Counted from the first letter of the stretch, positions 43,566-52,439 are shown. The stretch is 64,000 nt of DNA from Bacillus ndiopicus (GCF_000612805.1 NZ_HG964407.1:248001-312000), one strand, 5' to 3'. The notes: a model not told the origin generated them from the letters alone. Made by a program: numbers and translations.

Positions 43566-44321
43566 ATGAAAGTTATTGGTGCAAAAATGCAAGAGGAGGA
43601 AGTAAAAGAGTTTGCTGCATTTGCTTTAAATCAGGAGAATGTCAAATCCATTATTAGTGAGTTAAGTAAGCGCACTACATTATCTGAGAGTACATTGGAG
43701 GTGTATCAAGCCTTTAAATTCGATTTAGGCTATAATGACGAAATTAGTTTGAATAGAGCTATTCTATTCAAAGATAAAAGCAGTGGATCCTATATTTCAT
43801 TTATCGAAAAAGTAGGAGCTGAGGATGGCAATCATCCCCAATATATAGCACATGGAAATCTCGCTCTCCCCCTTGATAAAACAGTTGAGCTCTTGCGTGT
43901 TAAAGCTAATGTAGAAGGAGAAATAACAGTAAAATCGGATACTCGTGATCTAGATGATTATGTATCGGCTCTTAATAATAACGATAAAGATTTTTACAAA
44001 GATTTTCCATTGAGCGATGATTATGAGCCTGGGCAATTAAAAAATCTATTGGGCTCCCAAGATGCGTTAGATGGCTGTCTCCCAGATTATGTTTGGTGTG
44101 GTCAAGCTTGTGTAGGTAAAAATTGTAATGACTCGAATTCATATGTAAAAAATGCACTTGATAATTGTTGTAGAATTCATGACTGTTGTTACATTAAGTA
44201 CGGTGTAAAACGCCCACATTGTTACTGTGATCAGCAGATTTGTGATTGTGCTCAAAGCGTATTCCCAGCAGGTCTAGGTTGGAATCCAATTGTGCAAGCA
44301 GCCTTTTGTTTTGTTTGTTAA
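43566..44321 (+). CDS. protein with cysteine-rich phospholipase-A2-like C-terminal domain
   Basis: A 251-residue protein in two parts. Residues 1-165 are acidic, cysteine-free and unrecognised, with no signal peptide. Residues 171-251 hold fourteen Cys. There, WCGQACVG (177-184) resembles the PLA2 calcium loop and NCCRIHDCCY (200-209) matches the CCxxHDxCY active site, with H205 and D206. A further HCYCDQQICDC (218-228) fits the second disulfide helix. Secreted PLA2s hydrolyse phospholipids and lyse membranes. The even Cys count suggests seven disulfides formed outside the cell. AAAGGAGG precedes two adjacent ATGs. It is followed by a secreted protein and an ABC exporter. Confidence 0.75.
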   Translation: MKVIGAKMQEEEVKEFAAFALNQENVKSIISELSKRTTLSESTLEVYQAFKFDLGYNDEISLNRAILFKDKSSGSYISFIEKVGAEDGNHPQYIAHGNLALPLDKTVELLRVKANVEGEITVKSDTRDLDDYVSALNNNDKDFYKDFPLSDDYEPGQLKNLLGSQDALDGCLPDYVWCGQACVGKNCNDSNSYVKNALDNCCRIHDCCYIKYGVKRPHCYCDQQICDCAQSVFPAGLGWNPIVQAAFCFVC

Positions 44322-44353
44322 ATTCAATTAAAGTAAAAAGGAGATAAAACAAA

Positions 44354-44752
44354 ATGAATATTGCCTTAAAGAAAAGCAGTAAATCAAAAATAGCCTTACT
44401 GATATTTACGATCATTTTCTCCGTCCTACTATCAAATATTGCTAATGCAGCTACATCCATTGCCGTTTTAAATACTGGCAGCAATTCCGCAAAAGGTACT
44501 CCTATTTCAATAACGGATGGAACATCTAAAATGACAGTGACTAATGGTTCTAATCAACCATTTCAGCTAATCGGTCACGCAAAAAAATTTAATGTTTCAA
44601 TTATCCCTGACACAATTGTTCATACTAGCTACGCTAGACCGCAAACTGAAGTAGTATCAACATTCTATCCTACTCCAACAAGCTATTATGCTGTAGCTTA
44701 CACTGAATATAATACAACTCAAATTTGGGGTGCAGTTCAGATTACTGACTAA
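44354..44752 (+). CDS. small secreted protein, unknown function
   Basis: A 132-residue precursor with a classical signal peptide: basic KKSSKSK, then a hydrophobic core IALLIFTIIFSVLLSNI, and a probable ANA cut near residue 33. The mature 100 residues are rich in Thr, Ser and aromatic residues and predicted to be beta-structured, with no Cys. AAAAGGAG is well placed. It starts 32 bp after the PLA2-like gene, so they share a transcript. It could be a partner, a chaperone or an extracellular immunity factor; nothing in the sequence decides. Confidence 0.75.
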   Translation: MNIALKKSSKSKIALLIFTIIFSVLLSNIANAATSIAVLNTGSNSAKGTPISITDGTSKMTVTNGSNQPFQLIGHAKKFNVSIIPDTIVHTSYARPQTEVVSTFYPTPTSYYAVAYTEYNTTQIWGAVQITD

Positions 44753-44758
44753 TTTATG

Positions 44759-44802
44759 AAGCTGACTATCCTTTAACTGTTAAACTCAAGGATAGTCAGC
44801 TT
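44759..44802 (+). terminator. 15-bp hairpin between effector genes and exporter genes
   Basis: AAGCTGACTATCCTT pairs perfectly with AAGGATAGTCAGCTT around 14 bases. The following ACTTATT is a poor T tract, so partial termination that gives less exporter than effector is likely. Confidence 0.7.
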
Positions 44803-44852
44803 ACTTATTAGAAAGGAGTGTATCAATTATTTTAAAAATATTTCATTCTATC

Positions 44853-46889
44853 ATGTTTTTTTCGAAAATGAATATCAAAAATCCTTTTTATACTTTATCT
44901 ATTTTATTTAGTTTTTTTTATTTAATCATGATTATTCATACTTATAGTATTTCTGAAATAACAAATCCCGGAAATATGCTTCAACTCTCTTCTTACTTAA
45001 TACAGGGATTAATGATAATTTTTATGTTTCTTGGATTTCAAGCTATTCATCAAGAACTAAATAACAATACCTATGAAGTCTTTAAAATAATCCCTAAAAG
45101 TATACCTATAAAGCTTTTTGGAAACATATTTACTATCTTAATAATTAATCTATTGTTTTGCTTAACCTCAATTATAATAATATTCTTTTCCTACAAATAC
45201 TCTGGTTACACAGATTCAATATTTTACTATAAATCTTTGCTTTTTGTATTTGAATATTGGGTTTTACCTTTTATAATTAGTATCTTTTTCGGGGCTTTAT
45301 ACGGACTTTTATTTCGAAAAAATATTGGTGTTGCTGCAATATTAATAACTTGTATTATACTATCCCCTATGAACGAGAAGTTCATTAACAATTTTTTTAA
45401 AATGTTTGGATTTGAAAAAATACCAAGTTTCTTAATTTTAGGTCAAGTATATTATGAAATGCCCTATAACTCTTTCTCAGGATTCTATATTTCCTTTCCC
45501 GATATAATAAATAAAATAATGTGGATTATTCTTCTAATATCACTTAGCCTCGGAATCTACTTTATAAAAAGTAATGGATATCAAAAAGTTGTACTAATTT
45601 GTTTTATTCCTATTGCCTATCTATTTATTATGCACATCAAAGATTATTCGAACGAAAACACTCTATCTGATTATCATAAAAGGTATATTAATGAGCTCAA
45701 CTATTATGCTGAAGAAAAGCAAGGAAAAGTTAATTCAGGCTTTGATTATGATATTGCAAAATATGTTATAGACCTCAAAACTTCTAACACTGTCGATGCA
45801 ACAGTTGATATCTTCTTTCAAAATCAAATTGAAGGAGAGAAAAGTTTTGCACTTTATCATGGATTTAAAATAACAGAAATAGTAGATCAAAATGGGAATA
45901 AGTTAAATCACAGCCAAGAAGGTGATTTTATATCTGTCCACATCTTAAATCCAAGTATAAGTTTAACTTTTAAATATATCGGAAAAAGCTCCCCTTATTT
46001 TCCCGTATCAACTAATAATGTCTATTTACCGTTTTATTTTGCATGGATTCCATCCAATACACTAAATGCAGCTTTTAAATATATATATGAATCAAACTAT
46101 AGATTACCCCAACAACCTAAAAATAATATTGAATATATTCTTTTTTACGAAGGAGCAAGTCCTATAAATACAAATTTAGCCTTCAAAGATAATCACTATG
46201 AAGGCATTAGTGACAGCGGTATTTATATAATTAACGGAGAACTAAAGACAATCGAATTTGATAACAAAATTATTAGTTATCCTTTAACATGGGAAAATAG
46301 CATGGGGAAATTAAAGGATTATTTATCTATCTTTACCCACTTATTTGAACAAGCAAATAACCTTTTTGATTTGAATATTTCTATGCCAGACAAAATTAGC
46401 TTTATACCTGTTAGAGGTGCTAATGATAATTATATTTCTGAATTTATGTGGTATCACCCTAACGAAATTTTTATTATAGTTGACCCTTATGAAAATCATG
46501 ATAAGAACACATTGGATATTTTGAAGAAGAGAATTTCTTATGATTTGATTGGCTCCTTATTATGGAAGAGGCAAGGTCTAGCCTATGATAACTATGAAAT
46601 TGTGACACTCTTTAATATTTTGGTTGGCATTCAGTTGAACAAGAATATAGGAATAGACGAAAATCAATATTCAATAGGGGCGTTTTGGTTAAAAAATATA
46701 TATAGAACTATAAATGAAGAATCCACTAAGCAAATTGTAGATAAAATCACTTCATTTGTTGACGTCGCACAAGACGAAGAAAAATATTTATTTTTCTCTA
46801 AATGGATGGAGATTTTACACAATAAAAACGCAAATTGGCAAGATATTGAGGTTATTTTAGAAACGATAAAATCTGAAAAGAGGGAGTAA
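44853..46889 (+). CDS. ABC-2-type permease with large extra C-terminal domain
   Basis: A 678-residue protein. Residues 10-260 hold about seven membrane helices in ABC-2 permease style. Residues 265-678 are soluble, with beta-rich then helical parts that recall M1-peptidase-like domains fused to some ABC permeases. No HExxH zinc motif is present, so catalysis is unlikely. The next two genes supply an ATPase and a smaller permease, giving an export complex. The strong AAAGGAG site is 35 nt before ATG 44853, but is 7 nt before an in-frame ATT at 44826, a possible true start. Confidence 0.75.
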   Translation: MFFSKMNIKNPFYTLSILFSFFYLIMIIHTYSISEITNPGNMLQLSSYLIQGLMIIFMFLGFQAIHQELNNNTYEVFKIIPKSIPIKLFGNIFTILIINLLFCLTSIIIIFFSYKYSGYTDSIFYYKSLLFVFEYWVLPFIISIFFGALYGLLFRKNIGVAAILITCIILSPMNEKFINNFFKMFGFEKIPSFLILGQVYYEMPYNSFSGFYISFPDIINKIMWIILLISLSLGIYFIKSNGYQKVVLICFIPIAYLFIMHIKDYSNENTLSDYHKRYINELNYYAEEKQGKVNSGFDYDIAKYVIDLKTSNTVDATVDIFFQNQIEGEKSFALYHGFKITEIVDQNGNKLNHSQEGDFISVHILNPSISLTFKYIGKSSPYFPVSTNNVYLPFYFAWIPSNTLNAAFKYIYESNYRLPQQPKNNIEYILFYEGASPINTNLAFKDNHYEGISDSGIYIINGELKTIEFDNKIISYPLTWENSMGKLKDYLSIFTHLFEQANNLFDLNISMPDKISFIPVRGANDNYISEFMWYHPNEIFIIVDPYENHDKNTLDILKKRISYDLIGSLLWKRQGLAYDNYEIVTLFNILVGIQLNKNIGIDENQYSIGAFWLKNIYRTINEESTKQIVDKITSFVDVAQDEEKYLFFSKWMEILHNKNANWQDIEVILETIKSEKRE

Positions 46890-46890
46890 T

Positions 46891-47766
46891 TTGATTAAAG
46901 TACGTAACATTAGTAAAAAGTATAAAAATCGTTATTCTTTAAAAAATATTAACCTAAATATAGAAGGAATTTATGGGTTGATTGGCCCTAATGGAGCAGG
47001 AAAAACCACTTTAATGCGAGTTATAGCAGGATTAATTAAAGTAGATGAAGGAGAAGTACTTTTTCGTAACAGTTATGATTCCAGTATTAAAAGCTTACGA
47101 GAAAGCATTGCGTATTTACCTCAAGATTTCAACATATATCCACGGGTTACCATTGAAGAATGCTTGAATCATATAGCCATCGTAAAAGGATTATCAAAAA
47201 GTTTTGATCGAAAAAGAAAAGTACAAGAAGTTTTAGAAATTGTCAATCTTGTAGAACATAAATATAAAAAAATTAAAGATTTATCTGGCGGTATGAGAAA
47301 AAGAGTTGGTATTGCACAAATGTTTTTAACAGAGCCTAAAATACTCATAATAGATGAGCCTACTAATGGATTAGATATTTCAGAAAGATTTCGTTTTCGG
47401 AATCTTATAAGGAGTATTTCAAAGGATAGAACTGTCATTATTACGTCTCATATTGCTGAAGATGTAGAATTTCTTTGTAATAAAATTGGAATTTTGAAAA
47501 ATGGCGAAATTTTAAAAGAAGGGACTTCTGAGGAAATCGCAAACTACGCTAAAGGGATGGTATGGGAAATAACTGCTAAGCCTAATGAAATATCCAACAT
47601 ATTACATCATTACACTGTTCTAAATATAGAAAAGCAGCCCTTTGATAACTTAAAGCTTCGTATTTTTTCTAAATCTCAACCCAAATACGCTAAACCTGTA
47701 GAACCAAAATTAATTGATGGATATCTAAGCATTCTTGAAGGAGATGGAGTATTTGATGTTACTTAA
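46891..47766 (+). CDS. ABC transporter ATP-binding protein
   Basis: A 291-residue ATPase of the CcmA/exporter class. Walker A is LIGPNGAGKTTLMR near residue 31, the signature is LSGGMRKRVGIAQ near 131, and Walker B is ILIIDEPTNGLD near 152, with switch His in IITSHIAEDVE. Residues 220-291 form a C-terminal regulatory extension. The start is a TTG 1 bp after the permease stop, behind GAGGGAG. Flanked by two permease genes, it should drive export of a locus product. Confidence 0.9.
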   Translation: MIKVRNISKKYKNRYSLKNINLNIEGIYGLIGPNGAGKTTLMRVIAGLIKVDEGEVLFRNSYDSSIKSLRESIAYLPQDFNIYPRVTIEECLNHIAIVKGLSKSFDRKRKVQEVLEIVNLVEHKYKKIKDLSGGMRKRVGIAQMFLTEPKILIIDEPTNGLDISERFRFRNLIRSISKDRTVIITSHIAEDVEFLCNKIGILKNGEILKEGTSEEIANYAKGMVWEITAKPNEISNILHHYTVLNIEKQPFDNLKLRIFSKSQPKYAKPVEPKLIDGYLSILEGDGVFDVT

Positions 47767-48382
47767 ATTTCAAATAAAAAACATGGGAAGTCTATTTTAT
47801 CTTCCGCTCCTATTTTGTGCATTCTATATCATTTTTCTTCTACTCATACCCGCTGAATTAGAAGGGATTTTATTTCTTATATTACAAATAGCTGTCCTCC
47901 CTTTTTCTTTCTGGTGGCCTGTATTTAATATATATGATTTATATCAAAATAATGTTGAAGAAATATTCGCAACCTACATTGGAAAAAATCTTTTGTTTGA
48001 CTATTTGAGATTTACATCTCTGTTTCTTATTTTAATTTTATTTTTGTTTTTTATTACAAACATTAAAGTGGGACAGCCTTTCCCCTTACATTTAGTTTTT
48101 TTATTAATCGGTCAAACATTTATAATTTCCTCCTTTGTTTTATTAATCACTATTTATTTAAAAAGCATAGAAATCGCAAGTATGAGCGCTATTTTATATG
48201 TATTTTCGGAGGCAGTAACAACAGGTGAGATATTTCCTTGGCCGCATATTTTTATCTTTTCATTAGATAGCCACAATTTAAATGTTCTATGGATACAGAT
48301 GATTATTTATCTATTCATATCAGCCATTTTTTTATTTGCCTCTATAAAATATGCCAAAACAATCGAACGAAATATTATTTAA
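47756..48382 (+). CDS. ABC transporter permease, small
   Basis: A 208-residue membrane protein with six hydrophobic segments (from LFYLPLLFCAFYIIFLLLI to LFISAIFLFASIKYA). It has no recognisable motif beyond the ABC-2-like layout. ATG at 47756 follows GGAG by 6 nt and lies 11 bp inside the ATPase gene, so translation is coupled. It would pair with the 678-residue permease to form the channel. It is the last gene of the AT-rich locus. Confidence 0.8.
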   Translation: MLLKFQIKNMGSLFYLPLLFCAFYIIFLLLIPAELEGILFLILQIAVLPFSFWWPVFNIYDLYQNNVEEIFATYIGKNLLFDYLRFTSLFLILILFLFFITNIKVGQPFPLHLVFLLIGQTFIISSFVLLITIYLKSIEIASMSAILYVFSEAVTTGEIFPWPHIFIFSLDSHNLNVLWIQMIIYLFISAIFLFASIKYAKTIERNII

Positions 48383-48416
48383 ATACTAATATTGTTGTTA
48401 AGAAGGCGTTTAGAAC

Positions 48417-48448
48417 ACTAAAAAAGACAGCATTATTTTGCTGTCTTT
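48417..48448. terminator. bidirectional terminator ending the exporter operon
   Basis: The stem AAAGACAGCA / TGCTGTCTTT has a six-base loop. T runs exist on both strands; on the minus strand it ends the small membrane protein gene. Confidence 0.85.
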
Positions 48449-48483
48449 AACTTGAAATTGGAGTAGAAACATGAGCAATACTT

Positions 48484-48792
48484 TTAAGCAATAAAAGCTG
48501 CCCAACTTATAAATAAACCAAAAGACACAGTGGCAATTACGACAACTGGAGCAAAAAAGAGACCTGTATATCTTAGTCTTCTATGCCCCTCTTTCTTCTT
48601 AAAGCCTAAAATTCCTAATACAAAGCTAACAATGAAACAAAGTATCCCTGTACCACTAAATACATAAAATAAAGTCAACTGTAGGGTAGTAAGAGGCACC
48701 ATTCCTTTTTGCGTCCCAGCTACACCTGAAAGAATAAAGAGCAATATGCCAGCGACACCTAAAGTTATTGCATACAGAGAAAACCTATTCAT
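48484..48792 (-). CDS. small membrane protein
   Basis: A 102-residue protein with three membrane helices (YAITLGVAGILLFILSG, FYVFSGTGILCFIVSFVLGIL and YTGLFFAPVVVIATVSFGLF). No family was recognised. ATG at 48792 follows GGAGGG by 7 nt; the upstream eight codons contain that site. It is monocistronic and convergent with the exporter operon. Its stretch encoding LCFIVSFV shares 19 bases with an intergenic segment near 39945, possibly the relic of a paralogue. Confidence 0.7.
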   Translation of the reverse strand: MNRFSLYAITLGVAGILLFILSGVAGTQKGMVPLTTLQLTLFYVFSGTGILCFIVSFVLGILGFKKKEGHRRLRYTGLFFAPVVVIATVSFGLFISWAAFIA

Positions 48793-49050
48793 AAATAACC
48801 CTCCCCATATATTCATCCTATTAATTATAACAAGCCACAGCAGCCAAATACAAACATATTGATGTAAAACGTGATGCTATTGGCTCCTAAATTTGTTCGA
48901 AATTGCCTGTTTCTCGTCTTTATCGTAAGATATGCGATGCTCCTTTTAGTTGACTGTGTTTATCTCAACTAACAATAATCCAGATCCCCCCTAGCTTGTA
49001 CTCACAATTAGTCTACATGACTTACGGAATTGTATAAGTTTAGCTCGCTA

Positions 49051-49935
49051 TTAACAATGTGAAGTCAGCGGGAACATAAAATTACCTTTCAGCAACGGAT
49101 TTTTTGATAAAACAAATAAAGCATCGTCATCGTTCGGAGAAATTGTCGCATTCATGCCATCAATTGTACAGCTAGGTGTAAAGTAAAATACGACCTTTTT
49201 CGTTGTTTCTTTTACAACGCTTGCCATAATAGCTTCGATATTTAGTGCATTTAACGCAATGATATCGAAAATATGTAATGTATCCTCTTCCTCCTCCATA
49301 AGTACAATCGTTTCTAAATCCTCCACATAGAAAATTACCTCTTTGAATGGAATAGTGAAGTAGAACATTAAAAGACTAGCATTATTCTTAGTATCTAAAA
49401 CATTTGAGTTGATATAACGTTTTTCCGCAAAACTTTCAAGCAAGGCTATATCCTTTTTAACAGTAAGCTGCTTTATCTTCGCACCTTTATTCACTTGAAT
49501 CGAACTTTTCTCTAAATCCATGCTAAATTCACTTTCATGAAGTCGCGTAAAGCCAAATTTCGGATAGAAATCAAGCACCGTTTCATTTGCGAAAAGAAAC
49601 ATGAAATCACATCTATCTTCATATTCCTTCATAATATGCTGCATTAATTTTCGTGATAAACCTTGATTGCGATAGCCTTCATCTGTCATCACCGTACCAA
49701 TCTGAATGGCACTATATGCTGTGCCATCAATAAGAACAGACATTTTATTAATAGAGGCATTTGCAATCACTTTGCCTTTGTCAACATACGAATACGGCAC
49801 ATATTGCTCGTTCCAATATCCTCGCTCATACCAAGGTCTAAAATCGAGCTCAAATGTTTTAATTGCCAATTCGTTAAAGCTCTCTCGCAAGCTTTCATTA
49901 TTTCGATAGTCACTTACTAATTCATACTTTGTCAT
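49051..49935 (-). CDS. GNAT family N-acetyltransferase, two-domain
   Basis: A 294-residue protein. The N-terminal 150 residues are a GNAT domain: IQIGTVMTDEGYRNQGLSRKLM near residue 85 is the acetyl-CoA loop, and FYPKFGFTRL the C-terminal strand. The second half is unassigned. The layout recalls Eis-like acetyltransferases but is shorter. GAGGAAC precedes the ATG. It heads a run of minus-strand genes with short gaps, though function links are not apparent. Confidence 0.85.
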   Translation of the reverse strand: MTKYELVSDYRNNESLRESFNELAIKTFELDFRPWYERGYWNEQYVPYSYVDKGKVIANASINKMSVLIDGTAYSAIQIGTVMTDEGYRNQGLSRKLMQHIMKEYEDRCDFMFLFANETVLDFYPKFGFTRLHESEFSMDLEKSSIQVNKGAKIKQLTVKKDIALLESFAEKRYINSNVLDTKNNASLLMFYFTIPFKEVIFYVEDLETIVLMEEEEDTLHIFDIIALNALNIEAIMASVVKETTKKVVFYFTPSCTIDGMNATISPNDDDALFVLSKNPLLKGNFMFPLTSHC

Positions 49936-49947
49936 TTATAGTTCCTC

Positions 49948-50652
49948 TTACTTTCTTTTAAAATAATATGCGTGTGTAATAAGTGCAACGAGATATTCAG
50001 AGCAATCCTCCTGGGCGTCTAATAGATGAACATTGCTTATAATATGATTGCGCTTCATCGTCCCTAAAGTGCTCTGTTTGTCTTGCAATGTAATCGCTGA
50101 GGACATTGATGCTGCGGAAGTAGTAAAAGTTTTGCCTTCAATAGTAAATTCAATAACCTCTTTTAGCTTTACAGTATTTTTCATAGTATTTAAAGTGTGA
50201 GCCCTGCCTATTTCCATACCGTTTTTGTATATCGTCCAATGCTCCTGTATTAATAATCTATTTTTAGAATTCCAGCGAATAAGATAATTTTCCTCATTTA
50301 TTTGAACTTCGAGTGCTAAATACCAATTTGAGCCTAAAATATCCGACACAATATGCTGCCATTTCTTTTCGAAATAACGCCTTATGTAACCTAGTTTTAA
50401 ATCCCCTTTAAACAAAGGCTTTTTTGATAAAATCGTTGTTTGTCTTTCATAATACGACCAGCTTGTAATATTATTTGGTTTATAATTTTGTTCCTTATGT
50501 ATGAGCTTTTTACTAAATAACCAAATAAAAAGTGCAGCAGTTAGAAATAGAAAAGTTGATGCAAAAGCTGTCACACTAAATAATCCATAAATTAAAAACC
50601 TTGCGAAGATAGCAAGCTGCAGTAAAATAAAAAGCAAGATTAAATGATACAT
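49948..50652 (-). CDS. membrane protein with tubby-like C-terminal domain
   Basis: A 234-residue protein. Two membrane helices at about residues 3-22 and 26-47 are followed by a soluble domain. Its IYKNGMEIGRAHTLNT, then KEVIEFTIEGKTFTT and SSAITLQDKQSTLGTMKR, resemble the LURP-one/tubby-C-like barrels found in bacterial membrane proteins. The function is unknown. ATG at 50652 has GGAGG; an in-frame GTG is four codons upstream. Confidence 0.6.
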   Translation of the reverse strand: MYHLILLFILLQLAIFARFLIYGLFSVTAFASTFLFLTAALFIWLFSKKLIHKEQNYKPNNITSWSYYERQTTILSKKPLFKGDLKLGYIRRYFEKKWQHIVSDILGSNWYLALEVQINEENYLIRWNSKNRLLIQEHWTIYKNGMEIGRAHTLNTMKNTVKLKEVIEFTIEGKTFTTSAASMSSAITLQDKQSTLGTMKRNHIISNVHLLDAQEDCSEYLVALITHAYYFKRK

Positions 50653-50691
50653 GTTTCCCTCCACTCGTCTTTATGAGCTTTCAAATAATAA

Positions 50692-51279
50692 TTAGTCCAT
50701 CCAGTAAAAAATCGCATCCTTTATAAGATAATCTTTCGGTCTTCTAGAAAGTGTTGCAATATTGGCATCAAAAGGAAGTGGCTTTTCTACATCTTCCTTT
50801 TGTAAAATTGAATAATTATATTTCAAAAAGAGACGCTGCAATTTTTCATACAGTTCTTTTAAATTGTTTGGAACAATCAATTGATGTATGTCATCCAAAG
50901 AAGTCATCGCACCATTTGTCCATACACCTGTCTCCATTAAATAACAATCCGTTTTTTCGCCGCGCCCTATTAAGACAACTGGGGCAAGCATACTAATATT
51001 TACAATAAGCCCTTCTTTTCTTTCTTCTACCACACCACTAGGCTGCTTTGTACGAGTTATAGAATCATTACAATAGACAAACCATTGTATATACGACGCA
51101 TAGCCACTCCCAAAATGTAATGGCTCTGGCTCGCAATGTATTTGCTTTGACTTCTCTAATTCTACCTTGATTCTCTTTAAATAACCGAGAATAAGTTGCT
51201 CACTCTTTGTATTATATGGGAACATCTCGCCAATCATCTCGCCTGCTATTAATTGCTTTAGTTGTTCATTTGTAAACAT
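50692..51279 (-). CDS. uncharacterised soluble protein
   Basis: A 195-residue protein without membrane segments or recognised motif. It opens MFTNEQLKQLIAGEMIGEMF and has VVLIGRGEKTDCYLMETG in the middle. AAGGAG lies before ATG at 51279, so the longer 214-codon frame was trimmed. It lies about 40 bp upstream of the tubby-like gene and may be co-transcribed. Confidence 0.65.
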   Translation of the reverse strand: MFTNEQLKQLIAGEMIGEMFPYNTKSEQLILGYLKRIKVELEKSKQIHCEPEPLHFGSGYASYIQWFVYCNDSITRTKQPSGVVEERKEGLIVNISMLAPVVLIGRGEKTDCYLMETGVWTNGAMTSLDDIHQLIVPNNLKELYEKLQRLFLKYNYSILQKEDVEKPLPFDANIATLSRRPKDYLIKDAIFYWMD

Positions 51280-51452
51280 TTTCCAGCTCCTTTCCAAACA
51301 TAATGGGGCTCTCCATTTTCTATCATACCAAATCACGCTAGAATGAAAGGAAAATCTAATACTTTTTTCAAATTCGATTATTTCCGTCTAGAAAATATCG
51401 AGTAAAGGAAGGCTTTATTCAATATGATTAATTTACAAGGGAGGGAAAACAA

Positions 51453-52313
51453 TTGCTGCAAAAGTTTAATCAATTAATGGATTATATTGAAGCCCACCTG
51501 ACAGAAAATCTTTCAGGAGAAATAGTCTCTCAAATTGTCGGCTTATCCGATTATCATTTTAGAAGAATGTTTTCTTATATGGCAGGCATGTCGTTAACGG
51601 AGTATATCAAAAATAGAAGATTTTCCTCTGCAAATGCTGAGTTAGTAAAAGGGGCAAAAGTGACAGACGTGGCCTTCAAGTATGGATACCAATCCGTTGA
51701 TGGATTTTCTAGAGCATTTCGTGAGTGGAGTGGATTTTTACCTTCAGAAGTTGCTAAAAATCAGATCCAAAAAACCTTTCCAAAGTTTTCATTTTTTATA
51801 GATATTAAAGGAGGCGTTTCGATGGAATTCAAAATTGAGAAAAAGGAAAAGTTCAATCTAGTAGGTGTAACAAAAAGAGTACCAATACAATTTGAAGGTG
51901 AAAACAATGCAATTATGGACTTAGCTAAAACGATTACTGAGCAACAAAGAAAAGAAATGCACGAATTAGGTAATTTATACCCGCATCAAGTATTAAATGC
52001 TTCATACAATTTTGATGAAGGGCATTTAGAGGAAAAGGGTAATTTAACACATATGATCGGCTTTGCAACTACAAAGGAAAATCCGTATAACGACTTAGAG
52101 CTAATTAAACTGGAAGAAAATACGTGGGCTATTTTCCCAAATCGTGGCCCTTTCCCTACAACATTACAGCAAACGTATGCCAAAATTTATTCAGAGTGGC
52201 TGCCATCATCAAATTATGAGCTCTTAAATGAGCCAACAATTTCCTTCACTCGCTATGATGATCCAGCAAACAATGTTTATAGCGAGGTTTGGATTGCAGT
52301 AAAGGAAAAATAA
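51453..52313 (+). CDS. AraC family regulator with GyrI-like ligand domain
   Basis: A 286-residue regulator with the same order as the gene at 27025. Two helix-turn-helix motifs (IVGLSDYHFRRMFSYMAG and VTDVAFKYGYQSVDGFSRAF) are followed by a GyrI/BmrR-type binding domain from about residue 125 (MEFKIEKKEKFNLVGVTKR) ending EVWIAVKEK. It probably senses cationic or hydrophobic compounds. The start is a TTG at 51453 behind GGGAGGG. No target gene is adjacent. Confidence 0.88.
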   Translation: MLQKFNQLMDYIEAHLTENLSGEIVSQIVGLSDYHFRRMFSYMAGMSLTEYIKNRRFSSANAELVKGAKVTDVAFKYGYQSVDGFSRAFREWSGFLPSEVAKNQIQKTFPKFSFFIDIKGGVSMEFKIEKKEKFNLVGVTKRVPIQFEGENNAIMDLAKTITEQQRKEMHELGNLYPHQVLNASYNFDEGHLEEKGNLTHMIGFATTKENPYNDLELIKLEENTWAIFPNRGPFPTTLQQTYAKIYSEWLPSSNYELLNEPTISFTRYDDPANNVYSEVWIAVKEK

Positions 52314-52392
52314 TTATGATGGGCGTATTTTGAGTCGCGCCCTTTGCGACGAATAACCGCTTTTTTAGCAAATAGTTAAGTTAAAAGGCTAA

Positions 52393-52425
52393 GGCAGTCC
52401 GAAAAGGAATACCTTTTAGACTGCC
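52393..52425. terminator. hairpin between convergent genes
   Basis: GGCAGTC-CG-AAAAGG pairs with CCTTTT-AG-ACTGCC, a two-part stem with one internal bulge. The T tract is weak on both strands. Confidence 0.55.
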
Positions 52426-52439
52426 CATCCCATTCGCGT

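Noticed and set aside
44853-46889. Active M1 aminopeptidase domain in the large permease
   Set aside because: No HExxH or GxMEN motif is found in residues 265-678.
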